Source of the DNA: Prostheceraeus crozeri
Lineage: Eukaryota; Platyhelminthes; Polycladida; Euryleptidae
DNA length: 64,000 nt
NCBI GenBank assembly: GCA_907163375.1
Contig: CAJQUW010015612.1
Coordinates: forward strand, 124,101-188,100
Direction: 5' to 3'
In this document: piece by piece, positions 15,101-30,100 of the stretch
Layout: each line of letters begins with the position of its first letter
Numbering within the stretch: the first letter of the stretch is position 1
Position numbers and translations under genes: made by a program
The notes under the pieces: model-generated
Databases searched by the model: none
What the model was told of the DNA's origin: nothing
The model's input: the letters and a program-made list of their open reading frames with translations, nothing else

Positions 15101-18100
15101 CTTGAATCAGTCGATATCCATTTGATTTGGCCTTTGATTCAATGCATGTGCAGTATTCGAACAAGAGAACAGGGATCTGTCTGATCGCTAATCACTACTC
15201 AGATATTCCTACTCGGTTGAGACCATTCTGCAAGAAATGTGCGACAGATTTTTTGATTTTCGTTGAAGTTTGAAAGTCAACCATTTGTTATCTTGCAATA
15301 GAGGTTGCTGTAGGCATCTTACTATTCCAATTGAAATCTCGATTTTAGACGTGTTAGAGGCGTCACTTGGTGGGTATTTCAGTTCGCCTGTGACAAATCG
15401 TCCTCTTCCTCACTTGGAATACAAGAGTTTTACTGGTCTTCTCTCGCTCCACCGGAAGGAGCTGGTTCTCGTTCGACTTTCCATTGCTTCTAGCTAGATA
15501 GAATATTTTTGGATATTCAAGCACAAGCATTTCGACAGGATCATCATCAGAAATATTCTCCCTTCAACAAATGTTGCAGATAATCGGATGTCAGACCGAG
15601 ATCATGCATTGCACGAGTACTACTAGTATTGCTTGATGTCATTCAGATGGTGGGCGAGTTTGACATTTCACTGGATCTGTGCACATTCCCTGATGGCAAT
15701 ATTCCTCTAAGTTCAAGTTTAATAAGACTAGACAAATTCAAACTCCATGTCATGTTTTCCCGTTGTGAAACCTATTGTGATTTTTTCTACAAGGAGTATA
15801 CCTCTAGCATCCCCTAAGGATCGATTGCCAGCGTCTGAGTGTTCTAGTGTGATTTACAAGCATGTTTGTAACTGTGGAGTCAGTTACATTGGAAGAACTC
15901 GCAGGCGTCTGGCAACTCGTATCTCTGAGCATGTTCCTGCTTGGCTTGCTGCAGGTAAGAATTGTAAAGTTGTGACAGCAGCATAGAAATAGATAACAAT
16001 GAAATATCTAGAACGGAAATGAAGATTCATGCAATACACAATAGTGGCACAAAAATCGCACGCCTTTTCAGTTAGATACACTTGTCAACGGCTGAATCAT
16101 TGGTTTAGAATCAGTCACATGTGCAATTCTAAGCTTTTCATTGGTGGTTCATGCCCCAACTTAGTTCCCCCGGATGTGCCGCGACCTTGAGTCAATTTCC
16201 ATTCTAGTCAACTTCAGATAAACAATCTATTTCTATGGACAGCAGTAACAAGGCACATTGTCAGCTGTTCACAGTCACGTGACTCGGATCAGCGTGCTAA
16301 TTTTAGTGTCGTCACTCGTGCACGATCGAGTATCATGTTGTCAGTGTTGGAGGCTCTGTACATCAGGTTCTACAAGCCAATCCTGTGTAGTCAGAAAGAT
16401 TTTGTGTTGCAGTTGGCTCTGCCATGGTAATTTGAATTGTAATCGCTGTTACACCACAATTTAGTCATGTCCAGAAAATTGTTACTTCCTGGGTCAGCCT
16501 TGAAAAGACCATGTGACAGATAACTCGGATGGTTTTACTTTGACTTCAATAAATAACTCCGCTGCCATTGGCCTTAAATTTTCTCTTCAAGTTAACTTCA
16601 CGATACAAATGTTTCTCGTAAATTCAAATTCAGTAATTTTTATCTAATTCAAGGCATTCAGATTCACAAATGATTTTCAAAGCGTTGAATTGAACTTTTT
16701 GTCATTCTCAACAAGGCATTTAGGATGTGGACACCAGTTGCTGTTGCCATATTCTAGTACAGGTTTTATGTGTGTTTTGTGCAACTTAATGAGTAAATGA
16801 TCTCCACAGTGATATGGCCTTTTGATCATAAACCCTTAAGTCACGCGAAAGCTCTTTCTTTTTGTACTTTTATTATTACTCAAATTTCGTCTAACTTGCT
16901 TGAAAGAATTGAGTATTCTTACACTGCCTTCTACATTTTTACATGCAGAATGGACAAGTTGAGATGAAATATTAAAATTGGTACATCCCGGGATGCGACT
17001 TTTTCTTCATTCAAAGGAATTCCTTCAACGCCGCCACTTATCACAACTTCTTTAAGCTACAAGGTGACTTCTCTTGCATGAGATTCATCTTTTGCAATAA
17101 GTATTTATGTATGTTAGAGGATGTTACCTGGAGCGTCTTTAAAGTAAAAAAAAATGTTCTTGAATGAGAAGACCTATATATGCTGTGTATATACTAAAAT
17201 TGAGCATTGGCATGAATTGACTGCGACGTTGTTTTGACTTATTCTATAAATATGAAATTATGATTCTCAAAACGAAAGGGGTACGGTGAAAGCGGCGCCC
17301 TCTCTCAACTTGCCTTCGGCGTTGTTTGATCGGAAATCACATCCCTAAATATCTGATCATTTATTTGATTATACCACTCATCTTCGGAGGTCAATAATGC
17401 TTTTCCAATGGAGACTCCTATTGATGTGCTCAAATGTACTCTTCCGATTTTGATGCAAAAGCGTGTTTCCATAAGATGACAATGACACGATATTAAGCCC
17501 TTCTTTCTTCCTTGCATTTGAATCCAATGTGTCTGATAGTGTTTATTCAGTTTCCCAGGATTATGTATATCTGTATGAAAAAGTGATGTGCAGCTTTCAC
17601 TGATCTTCTCAATGAATATCTTTCATGCGGCATCGATTGTCATTTTCAGAACATCCTCGTCATTTCGCTAATGTGGTTTGGTCTTTTACACGTACAAACA
17701 TTTGTAGCCGAGAGAATATAGTAATTATTCTTGCAATGCCTCTGATATTAGTTACGGAATATTCAATCAAGTTAAAAGCATTATCTGCTTCTTTTTATAA
17801 TGCTAGAGTTTTCATACATGACGTCAGTTTGTGAAATTGTGCATTGCATCTGCTCGGCAAATTCATCCAGATAATATCTTCATTTAGCATAAATGATGAT
17901 GCGCATGCGTAAATGAGTCGGAACATTTATTGTTCAAAAATGAGTTTAGATGAGAGAGGACTTGAGCTATTTCGGCTTGAAATTCCTTGGCATCTGAAGA
18001 TGCTGCACTTTGTCCTACAGCAGTGCGTTAATGCGGCTCGGTAAAGTTCGGACTAGCTGAAAACTGAATGGATGAACAAGTTTCAGATGGACTTGACAAC

Positions 18101-21100
18101 AGGCTAATCAGCGGTTATTCATCTCAGTTTCGTCGTGTGTCTCGTCATAAGATTTCGGAGTTTCAATTCGCTGGAACAGGTTGATATGCAAATTATTTAC
18201 ATACCGAAACTGTTCATGGGTGTCGGGGGGGGGGGTTTGATTTTCAATAATCCATGAAAGTATCATGACAAGTATACGAACTGATGGGGAATCACGAAGA
18301 CGCGCTCTCATGGTTGTTGCCAACCGTCAGGGCAAGTAGTCGTACCTTAACATTTAGGTGTACTTACTTGATATTGTGCTTCATTTTCTCAACCTCGCAT
18401 TCTTTACGATGTGTCGGGAGTAGTAATACCTCTTAATTGAAAAGGTTAATAATTGAAGAATTCATTTAATATTTATTAATGTTTCATTTATTTTTTGACG
18501 AATTATGAAATTTTGTACACAACAATGAGTTAGTATAAATAGGAACATGACTCATTTTTCCATCAGCATTAACAGCAAATTTGATGCAAAAATTTTGAAT
18601 TTCAAGTATTGTGTTAAAGATATGTTCCCAAAAATAATTTTAGCTGTCAAATTAAGTGAGCTCGTGCCACTCCAGTGTAAAAATAGATAAAAAGAGGATA
18701 GAGAAGTGGCAAGAAGGACAGCAACATAGTGACATGACAGTAAGATAAAAATGCACGATGCGTGTGGTCAGTCAATTTCATGCAGCATTGAATTGCTGCG
18801 TATCTTCAGAAATTATTTCTGAAAGCGGAGCAGTGTCATGTGAATATATCGGAAATGTGCTTATGTCGCGTTATGACAATTGTGTGTCGGCTGTCCTAGC
18901 AAATAGATAAAAAAGGAAACATATGTGACCTAAATTAATAGAATCCGACTCGTATTCTTTCTATTTCTAGACAAGCAGTTTCCTTTTTGAAAGGATTCTA
19001 CAATGCGTTTTTATATTGTCCTCCTTTGTTCATGAAGAAATGCTCATCAAATTCATTGACTGCACTTTTGTACTCAAAAGTAACTACTCAAGGAACAATT
19101 CAAATTCATAATATTGTCTGCTATTAAATGGTACTGCACTTTGAATAAATTGTGAAAGTGTACGGTTCGAAAAACAATGCAGTAAAAACTATTCTCAAGT
19201 GAAATTCTGGGAAACAGAATTCTGTGAACATGTGAATTTATCAGTTTTTAAGGAAAATGTGTTTTTGTGGAGTTTTAACGCCATTGTGATTTGAATGGAT
19301 TCGAAAGATTTCGCATCTCCATCCGCAGCAATCAAATCCACGACAACTCTTCCGTTTTCAGTGCCAAATCCATTTCATTGATTTATCATTTGATCGTATA
19401 TCAATTATTTGCTAAATTGTTTGTTGAATTATTATAAAATGGAAAATATCGAGGATTTGGCTACTTGAAATGACAGAACCGTCGAATCTACGTCATCGCC
19501 TTATGTAATGAAAGGGAATTGTTTCATTTGGTTGATCTTTGTTTTTTAAGAGCGAATTCTCGTGTGGGAAGTTGTATAATTTCGCTTAACGTTGAACTCA
19601 GTTAAATTTGCACCATTCATAACAACAATACTAACACTGGATAGATGGAGAAACGGGAAACGCTATTGTGGCGGCAGATGTTTCATTCTCTTTCTCATGA
19701 ATTGCAAAATTGGATAATTCTCATGTATGAGTTTTTGTTTCATCATAATAGGATAATTCTAGTATATTACCAATTATGAAGAGTCTTCACGATTTGATTA
19801 GATGAAATGGTTACATGACGTTTGTTATCATTTTGAAAATCTTCTTAATTGTTTATGTACAATACACGTACGAGTACATAATTAATTGATTCGATTTCCA
19901 TTTTTATTAGTAAGTGTTTTCAATGGTTCTCATAAGAGCATCTTGTTTGATTTTTTAAATCTCTGAATACGATGTTACCTGCGTACTCATTTTCACACAG
20001 ATTTCTCTCCAATCACATGGGATCTATCGGAATTATCTAACTGTTGATTATTAGAAGTTGCATTCTTAGTGAACTGCAGGGGTGGGCCGATGTGACAAAA
20101 CGTGACAATATGTGACAAATTTTCATCTCAAAATAAAATGTGACAAAATGTGTGTTTTTCGCTGTCTCTGTGACGAAATGTGACAAATTCACGGAAAAAT
20201 ATTCTGACAAGTTATGAACAATGTCACAGAGGAGCATTAACTTCGTTTAAATGAAATAACGATCACCTTTTCCAGTAGGTCTTTATTCTAATGTTCCTAC
20301 ATTCTTTGATGATAATTTGTATTAGGGATATGCAAGATTGATATTCCCCCTTTCTTGCTCCAAGTAGCAACTTGTACTTGCCAGGCAAGTCGTGCTGTTA
20401 TTTGGCCTACTTTTTAAAGTTGACTTCGAGATGCTATGTGATAGCCCAATTGTAACATTCATTGTATGTGGCCATATGTCTCTTGATTGTCATGTCCAGA
20501 TCGTAGGAGTCACTGTGAATGTATACTTCCTATAATTCACGCGCATGTATTTATATTTACCACTGATCTGAATACAGAACAAAAGTAACAGTAATCGCTA
20601 TAAAACTGAGTGTCATTTATTCACTGAAAACGAAGTTTTCCTCTTTTGTGCAAAATGATATGGTCTGTGAATTCACATTGTTTATTATGCAATCATATTT
20701 GCCATTAGTAATGAATCATAAATAAATTCGAGACTATAAAAAGAATCAATTGTAAAGACTACAAGGTTTGAGTGCAATCTTTTCACTTTAAACAAAGTTA
20801 AATGTGTCCCAGTTTTGCCCATGTTATGTTTCGTTATTACACCAAATCTCGAGGAAAATGTTGTACACCTTCAATGGCAATTCTCCATGGGAATGAAATG
20901 ATGGTTTAACATCGCTACTCCCCATATTGAAGGGTAGGACGGTGCTGACGTAAGTCAGACTTTAATCTGGAGACTTGTGATTTTTTAGTCCGAATGCCCT
21001 TCCTCACTACTGCCAATGACACATTCATGGCTCGACCTCTGGACCGAAAGATCGTTAGGCCAAGCACTTAGCTACTGTGCCACGGAGACCACCTATATGG

Positions 21101-24100
21101 AACTATACAAATAATGATAATTAGTAATAATTAATAAATTAACGATTTTACGATTTTGTCCCGTTACAACCCCGTTTGATTTATATTATGAATATTACGC
21201 AAATGCTCTACTGAAAAAATCATGCTTTAGTGCAAAATTGATAACTGCCAATCTTCTGCGCACCGACATATGTCAAATTTTGGCCATGGGTATTCATCAA
21301 CATGTGACAAAATGTGACTTTTATGTCAATGAGCACGTGACAAAATGTGACATCTCGAATATCAAGATGTGACAAAATGTGTCAGAGATAAAAACATGGC
21401 GGCTCACCCCTGGAACTGCTCCCTTATATTTCTCTTTGCAGCGCTATTTCATCTATATATACGAGAAAGTTAATGGTGTCGAAAATTCATTTGATATTGA
21501 GGATTATATGAATTGTGAAGCAAACAATTAAATCTTAAGTATCATAGGAAATAATGAATAGCTGTGATTGTAAAATTCAGAATTGCTCCTACCTGTCTGC
21601 TTCGTTGTGCCCTTTTGTAAAAAAGGGCAAGTAGTACATGTAATTTTCAAATTCTTTGCACTTAGGTAGGTAAAGCTTTATCGACTGCAACGATTATTAT
21701 CTTTGTGAATGCATTACTTCTGCTGTATTTAATGATGTGAATGAATACGTTGTTTGTAGATCCAACATCTGTTGAAGTAATCTTCTACACACTCCGTAAG
21801 CGAGATTTTGAATAGCTCATAGGGGGGGATTTGATCAACTTTCTCCAGAGTTTTCCCATTCACCCAACTTTTCCCTATGTTTACGTCTTTCATTCATGAG
21901 AGAGTACTTCTCACGAAAAATTCTCGAAATTGACTTTTTGATCTACACTTATGCTTCTTATGTAGGATTCCTACTGTCACGGAATGTATCTGAATGTTCC
22001 GGATTTTTTCTCATTGAAGAGCTTTAGATTTCTGATTATTAAAGTTGGGCATAACTAATCTATTTCTATTAGAGAGAGAGCAAGGATTTATTTCAAATGT
22101 ATTTCGAATGAATGAAAAAGTGATACACAAATTAGGTGAAGATTGAACCATAGAGTAAGTATATAGTTGGTAGAGTGTCGACTCAAAAAAGTATTTGTAT
22201 ACGGTGAAAATTTTTATATGAATAGATTCAGTTTCTTTGCGGAGGTAACGCTTCTGCGATCCAAAAAATTGTTTGAGCAGTTTTTTAAAAATCTATTTTT
22301 TTCAAATTATTCCTGTATTTATATACTACCGAGAGAAAGCCACTTTATAAGTAGTATGAAGCAAGTTGTACCTAAGTTGGATATCAAAAAGAATGAATAT
22401 CTGCTAACAAGCATCTTAATGAAGCGGAAATTATAAGTTGATTATCAGAGGAAGTTTGTGAATTGCATTAAAGTCTTCATGAAAACGTCGAGATCTTATT
22501 TTGCTTTCTTGGCTGCAATTTCAATTTTTTTAATTCCGTTTTCATCGGTATGATTTTAAGATTCACTCAAATTTGAAAAGTAATATGGACCCATTGATAT
22601 CTTTAAAAGTTGATTATGATAAGTTTCTTTGATTATGATGTTTTGCCCTTTCAGTGGCAGATAGCTTGTGAGATGATCACGCTTAAGAAAATGATCTTAT
22701 TGATCAGGCTAAGCATTAAAGTGATAGCAACCCATCGAAATGCTTTTAGCAAACTATGTTACCTCTCCAATGTTGACATGAGACGGGGATTTTTAAAAAT
22801 GCTATTATTCCCTCTGTTTTGCTATCTTGATCAGTCAAATCAGTGTAAATTTCTCCAAGAGTGTAAAAATTTGCATATCTCACTTGTGGTTGTGGTTCTC
22901 ATTCGAATTTATTTAATAAAATCGAAACTGTATGCTCAGAAAGGATTTGATTAATGTTGAGTTGCTGCTCTACCTAATATACTTACTGTATGGATTGAAC
23001 AGTATGTGGTGAAAATAAAGAAATCAGTTATCAAATTGCCTTTGCGGAAATGATGACATATACTTAATTAATGAGTTAATTCGTCGCGAAGTATTCGTGA
23101 GCGTTACGAAGAGTTGTTAGGAAGAGGCTATATATTATTCTGAAGTCCATCTTTCAACAACTATGGATAGCAATTTGATATAACGCTTATTTCATCTCAT
23201 TATTAATTATATCAGATCCATTGCTTTCTCTCACGGCACCTCCGATCTCAGCATCTTACTAAGTACATGAAACTGACTCTACGTCTTCTGCGTATAGTCA
23301 TAGAACAGTTAATCGATTCTTCAGGGTCGGCTGGTATGGCTTCCACACCTACCTCCATGTAGACAGGTTCAAGTAGCGAATTTCATTCTTACCGAGATTG
23401 CTTAGAAGCAGACTGGTGATGTCTGCAGGTGGCCTAACACTCTTAGATTCCAATGACTGATCAAAATAGCATTTTGTGAAGTTTACAGCTTCGGACTACA
23501 GAGCATGTCTTTTCTTCTCTCCCTTCTTATTGATGAACCTGTTTCAGCTCAATATTTCGTCTATAAGACCCACCTCAGTCGAAATGAATGAAAAGCTAAC
23601 CAAGTATTTCAAAGAAATGACAGAAGCAATGTTATGATTTACTTAAGCTATCGATCGTTTATTCAGAGTTGTTTCAATAATAAGTTGTTGTCGAAGTTGG
23701 GTTGTCGTTTACGTCACTTCAAATCACTGATGTCAAGCAGCTCGTATAACAAATAGCTGCAACTACCATTTCCTAATTTCTTGCTGTCAAATATTGATTC
23801 ATAATTGAAAAAGTTTACACACGAATCCTGTGGACTACGGCAAAATTATGCCTCATTAATGATATTTCTCGGCAGACATATGGCTAATCCTGTTACAACT
23901 CTGAATTGAAATTGGTGGAAATCGATTTGCAGTCTGAAATATAACGCTTTCTGCTGTCATAATCATGTGGCACTACATCATAGGAGAAGCCATATTTGGC
24001 GAAATATATCTCAGCTCGAATTTATAATACCTTGTGTGATTCAGACAGGGCCAAAGTGCGTGACATGCGTCGACCAGCTCTTGGTTGGTGTATTTTGCCA

Positions 24101-27100
24101 CGATGTTTTTCCGATGCTGTAAGCGTTGTATAAATTTTGTTGCTTGCTCACCTTACTCACCTTGGCCGGGCTCGATCCAGTTTCAGCCTCCCGGATGATC
24201 GGGTAGCACGGGGTGGCCCCTCAGTCCGTTGCTTCCACATGGCTCGGTCGGAGGCCATGTCTTCGGTTATCGATCTGACCTTCATTCCACTCTTTATCAC
24301 AGTTCTCCAACTTGTTCTCGGTCTTCCCTTTCTTCTGTCGACAGGTTCTTGTTTCCATGCTGTTTTGCAGATGTTATCCTCTGGTCTTCTGAGCAGATGT
24401 CCGAACCATCTCCATCGGCGAGTCTCAATTTCTTTGCTTATTGGGGGTACTTTAAGCATACGACGGATCTTATCGTTTCTTATTTTAGCCTTCTTCGTCT
24501 TCCCCATTGGCCACCTCAGCATCCTCATCTCTGATACCTCCATCGCAATAAGGTCAGCTTTCTTTGGGGCCCAGAGCTCAGCATGGTACAGCATTGCGGA
24601 TCGGACCACTGTGTGGAAAACCTTGCCCTTGAGTCGTAGAGGCAACTTTTTGTCGCACAGGACACCAGACGTAGCTCTCCAGTTCTTCCAACCTGCTTGT
24701 GTTTTCGCCTTCATGTCCCTCCTTGATGTGCCTTTGTCATCCAAGACAGTACCGATGTATTTAAAAGCATCAAAAGTCGGGATTTCGGTGCCTTGCAGAT
24801 GGATGCGCTCACTTTCTTTCGTGCTGAGGTACACCGTCTTAGTTCTGCTGAGTCGCAAACCATGGGATTCGAGGGCTTCTCGCCATTTTTCCAGGCGCGC
24901 TTGGACCTTCTCCTTTGTGTCTCCTGATATTACCAGATCGTCGGCAAACAGTAGTTCCAGTGTGTCATTTTCTCCATTCCCTCTGATCGACTTTGGTATC
25001 TCATCTAACAGCAGGATAAAGAAGTAGGGGCTTAGAGCAGAGCCTTGATATAGACCTACCGAGACGTTGAAGCGGTCAGTATCACCGTGTTTTGATCTTA
25101 CTGCTATCTTGCTGTCACTATACATGTCTTGTATCAACTGGACGTATGTTTCAGGCACACTTCTTTTCCTGAGAATATAGGGGATGTACTCCCTCGGTAC
25201 TGTGTCATACGCCTTCTCCAGGTCGACGAACACCGCTCTAAAGTCTTTCTGTTCCATGAGGGCATCCTCTAACCTCATTCTGAGGGTGAAGGTAGGTTCA
25301 GTGGTTGAGACACTCGGCATAAATCCGAACTGGTTTCTATCAATAGTTGTTATCTGTCTTAATCTGTCGCAGATGATTCGCTCCAGCAACTTAAGACCGT
25401 GACACAATATTTATACCTCTGTAATTGCTGCATTCTCTGTGATCCCCCTTTTTCTTGTAAATCGGACCAGTGTACCCTCTCTCCATCTCTCCGGTATCTT
25501 GGCGGAGGCTAAGATTGAATTAAACACATTGACGATCTCATCTGTTTTCTTAGCAGCGCGCAAAGCTTCGGTAGGCAAGTCGTCTCTCCCAACAGCCTTG
25601 TTATTGGCCATCTTCGATAGCTGATGATCCACTTCCGCAGGAGTGATTTGGGGGATTGCCACATCTTTTCAAGGTGCCATACCGCAGTTGGCGTGAGGTC
25701 TCTCTTCGTTGAGAGATAATTTGTATAAATTTTGTTGCTAAAGTTAAATAATGTGCATCTTCTGTTATTCTGTTTTTTTCATTAACAGTTTGGATTGTGT
25801 GAGCATGGCGTGAAGCATGCGTCACACTGTACAAGTTCGGCGCTTTTCTTGCCACAATGCTTAGATAATGCAGTCGAAGTGCATTCGAAAGGCGCATGTT
25901 AATAGATTTAGTGGTGAATAATTAATGTGAATTCATTTTGCACCTATTTGGCAATTCGAAATGCTAATTTACACCTCAATCTTTGTCCGGCCATGTGTTG
26001 GGTATGAAAACCGTCAAATTGTTTTTTTTACAAAATCTGAAGATACGTGAAAGAAAAAAGCGTGCAAACGAACTTGTTGCTTACCTCTACTAGGCAACAA
26101 TGACATCCTATTTTTATTCTTACCGTTTGGGTGTAGCAACATTAGAGCTGGCGTTCTCCGTGTCGGAAAGATTAAAATGTCGCTACAATATTTATTTGCT
26201 TTCTACTTTGAAACTTTTGCTTCACAAAATGTTTTACTTAAAGAGTCATAAAAGTTATCTAAACTTTCATTTATTGAAATGAACTTGTGATAAGTTCCAA
26301 AAACAAATATTTCACCAATACGTCTATTAATATCTTCTATTTATCAGTATAAACCAGCATTTCACTTATTGATGCTTTTTTATTGGTAGCTCAGTCACGA
26401 AGATGGCAAATTACCTGTGAATCTAGAAAGTTGTAGGTCTTCGGAAAGAAATATGTACGACTAATAATACAAATCGTGAATTAGATAACCGACACTTCGT
26501 AATAAGAAGATTATTACTTGATGATTTCAATGAAAGAAGTAGTCATGAAAATCAATTTAGCTATTCATACAGCTGCCTTCCTTCTCCTAATTTTCTTGAT
26601 AAACTTGATGGCTGCTGAACCATTGAACTGACATAATACGATGATGTGTTTGATTTGGTTGTTAGGAGGGACGCATTATATTACAACTTCGTAATATTCT
26701 GCGTGGCAAACCTACCGCCAAATCACCATAGTGGTCTCTGTCTCACAGTAGTTCAGTGCTTTGCCTAGAGATCTCTTGATCTAGCGTTCGACCCCCAAAT
26801 GTGACATTGGAAGTGCATCCCGAAAGTGCCATAGCGCTTTAAGTATCTGACTAGTTCAGCACCGTCCCGGTCCCCAGTAAGGGGGACTAGTGACGCTCAA
26901 GCTTCACGCGGTATACTTTCTACCATCATTGTTGAAATAAAGAATGTGGAACCTAGTGTTCGATTGGATAGTAGCGGTTTATGCTATCTCATAGTGGTGG
27001 TCTTTTTACAGCCTTTTGCATGTTTCATAAAAACAAAAGTACTTCATTTTGTACTTGTAGAAATCAAATCTATTGTTGATAGAAATTGTACAATGTCATT

Positions 27101-30100
27101 GTGATTCATCATTTCAGTATTGCGGGGCTGTGGATGGGACTGTGTCAATTCCATAATTACGCAGAAATAGAGGTGAGGAATGTGGTTATTTGATTAATTT
27201 CTACAATTTGAGAATGTGTTGTCAATCGATCAAGTTGTAGCTATTTAGCGAGTTTCCTTCACTTCTTGAAAAAAATCAAGTTACTCTAGAAAACATGTTT
27301 TCATACTTTCATTAGTGAAATCGATTTGGGTTACCACCGCACAAACAAAATTTCGGAGATTAACTGTATGAGTTCTATGCTTTGAAATACACTTCTGAGT
27401 ATGGTAAAAGTCGTATAGAAATTTCCTGAATTTCGCAGGTCAATTTGCGAAAGCTAATGTGCTGTCATAATAATTTCCTTCGCCACTCAGATAATTGATG
27501 TTTTCAAACAAGATTTAGCATTGTCTAATCTTCAGTTAACGAGGACATATGTTTACATCTTTATCACTGAAATTTAGTGCTATCAAAATAATGGATGTGT
27601 GCGTGTCGCGCTATTGTCCAAAGCGAATGGAAGAATTCATGACACACCAGATTGTGCAGGCGGTGAACGTGTAAGACATATATTCGCAAGAACGATTTCT
27701 CAGTGCGATGCATTCGCGATAAGACCGACAGTGATGCTCATCAAACTTGCATTTCCTATAAAGATATTGGAAAGCATTCACTTATACTGGAACTGCTGGT
27801 GCATGATACAGAAGAAGAACAAGCACACTTGCCGCTAACAGCAACGAGTCGTCAATATTTAATTGGATAACTTTTAATTTCAATCAATTAATTGTACACA
27901 CAGTATTTCGCAATTCCAATTTTGCTTTTAGCTGCACAATTATTGCAATTTAATTGATTTTAATCAATTAATGCTCGTAACTGTGAGTAATTAGTCTATG
28001 TAGCAGATTGAAGAATGAACAAATACATGTGTGTTCAGTCCGTTGCTTTACTATCGCTGGATTTAGTTACGATGAACTGCGACAAAAATGTCGCTGTTGA
28101 ACAGATAGGAGCAACTCTCTCAAGGTATGAATGCTTGGTTGAAGGATTAAGTACCTTTCAATACTTTTGTCAATAATTTCGATTTTCCGCTATTTTTATA
28201 CTAGATGTTGATGTCTTCGAAAGGATTGGTAAATTCATAAGAATCGAGATATCCTATATTCTAAATCTCTAAATTAATTACTAAAACAGGATATTTGAAA
28301 TCTTAAACATGAATAATGTGCATTCAAAGACCTTCCTTTTTACCCAAACTTTCATAGTCTACATGCGATAATAGAAAAATATTAGTTCGTTCAAAGCGTG
28401 CAATTGCGAGTGCTACTGTGAAGTGCAAATTGCAAAATTGTGACAAAGCAATTACTTTTTATAGCCAGAAATCAATTTTTGATCAACCCTGTTGACATAA
28501 GAATCCATGTAATATTTGATATCCTACATAATTCAATATCACCAAGACTGTAATTGTATTCGGCAAACTTCTCTTCCACATTTTGAAAAGACTAACCCGA
28601 CACAAGCATCAGCCTATATTACAACGCAAAATGTCAGTCAGCTACTTATAACAGTTTATGACCGTTTTTCCAATTTTCAAATCGAGCATTGGGCTATTCA
28701 CACACTTCGACCTCCTTGAATAGCCTTGATTTCTGGTGTAACGGATCCTGGCGCTTTGCGATTTTCAATACCGAGTGTCTGATTTCTCTAGCAGTTTGTT
28801 CTTTATTTCCTCGATGGGTGCATGTCTTTGGATGTGTGGTGTTCTTATGAATATTTGTGTGAATCGGAATTGTTGCCATAGCACAGAATCTTAAGGCTGA
28901 TTTCCATTAAACTGTGCAGTTCGCTTCCATCTTCATCAGCGAACCTTCTGTAAGCGAAAGTTGAGTCATCAAGTTAACGATGTTTCTAAAACTAAACACT
29001 TGGGAGCGCCCACGAATGACAGACTTCGAAAAGAAATGCTTAGAAACCTTCAGTGAATCATTGATGTTTTCAATTGCAATGAATTTGTATACACTGTCAG
29101 ATCAGCAGAACTCACGGAAAGTACGAGTATAGCACAATAAACATGGCTGAAGGAGACATAGACTAGGGTTTTCAAATTTCTGACTTTTTCTGATCTCGGG
29201 ATTCCGGGATTGACCCCGGAATTGGCAAGCTTGATGCATTTACTGATAGTATTCTTATGCTAGCGTAGGCTGAACAATACTAGGCGTTGTTTTGAATTCT
29301 TTGACGAGCATTTTGAACGATACACTGTGCAATACAATTTATGATATCAGATAGACATGTGCCTAAATGTCCATGCCTTGATAATAAGTTTTCTTTTCAC
29401 ATGCAGGCAAGTCTGCGACTTTTGTGACGTCTGATAAAACTCCGATATTGTATAATAGTCGCTTCAAAAATTGATTAAACGTTGATTAGTACCTACGCTT
29501 GTATGCATAACGCTCTCTATTTTTATTTCTCTCGACTGCCTGAACATAGTATATTTTTTGGTATCAATGACAGGAGATAATTTTTTCCAATACTGCCATA
29601 GATGCGCCAAAACTAATTCTGGTATATATGATAAAAATGTGTGAATAAGTAATATACACCTACATGTCATTACACGACTACCGTGTCTGATGCAGTCTTG
29701 GTAGTTTAGGTCTAATATTGATAACGAAAAAGGAAAACGTTTCAAATATGACAATATATTGCCATTTGCAACAATGAATTGCGTTTGTCTTTATTGTTAC
29801 TTCCTTGTTACTCCATCTTCCTACAGCCAAACTGCCTATATTCAGATGTTAACGAATCCAGGGATTCTGAATCCCGTAAAAATGCGATAATTTGAGGATC
29901 CCGGGATTGAAGATCGTAGCATAGACGATAGCAACCGCGACCTGGATACGGAATTCCTAGTTGAATTAGAGCATGACAAGCCTCATTTGTGTAATCCAAA
30001 TTCACTGAATTGCAAGGATAATAGGTTCATCGATGTCGTGCATGCTAATTTTGCCTTCGGAATTCCATAATTGGCTTTGCGCAAAACCGTCTTTAGCAAC

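Noticed and set aside
18225-18235. Poly-G run as a possible G-quadruplex or regulatory site
   Set aside because: An isolated homopolymer without repeated G tracts; common in such genomes and sometimes a sequencing artefact.
22610-22954. 114-codon plus-strand open frame with hydrophobic stretches
   Set aside because: Composition follows the AT-rich background and no family is recognisable.
24137-25027. 296-codon plus-strand open frame
   Set aside because: It is the antisense shadow of the RTE reverse transcriptase, which carries all recognisable motifs on the minus strand.
20897-26943. tRNA-like sequences as possible functional tRNA genes
   Set aside because: A and B boxes are present, but each is joined to the same SINE body and no complete cloverleaf with paired acceptor stem could be traced.
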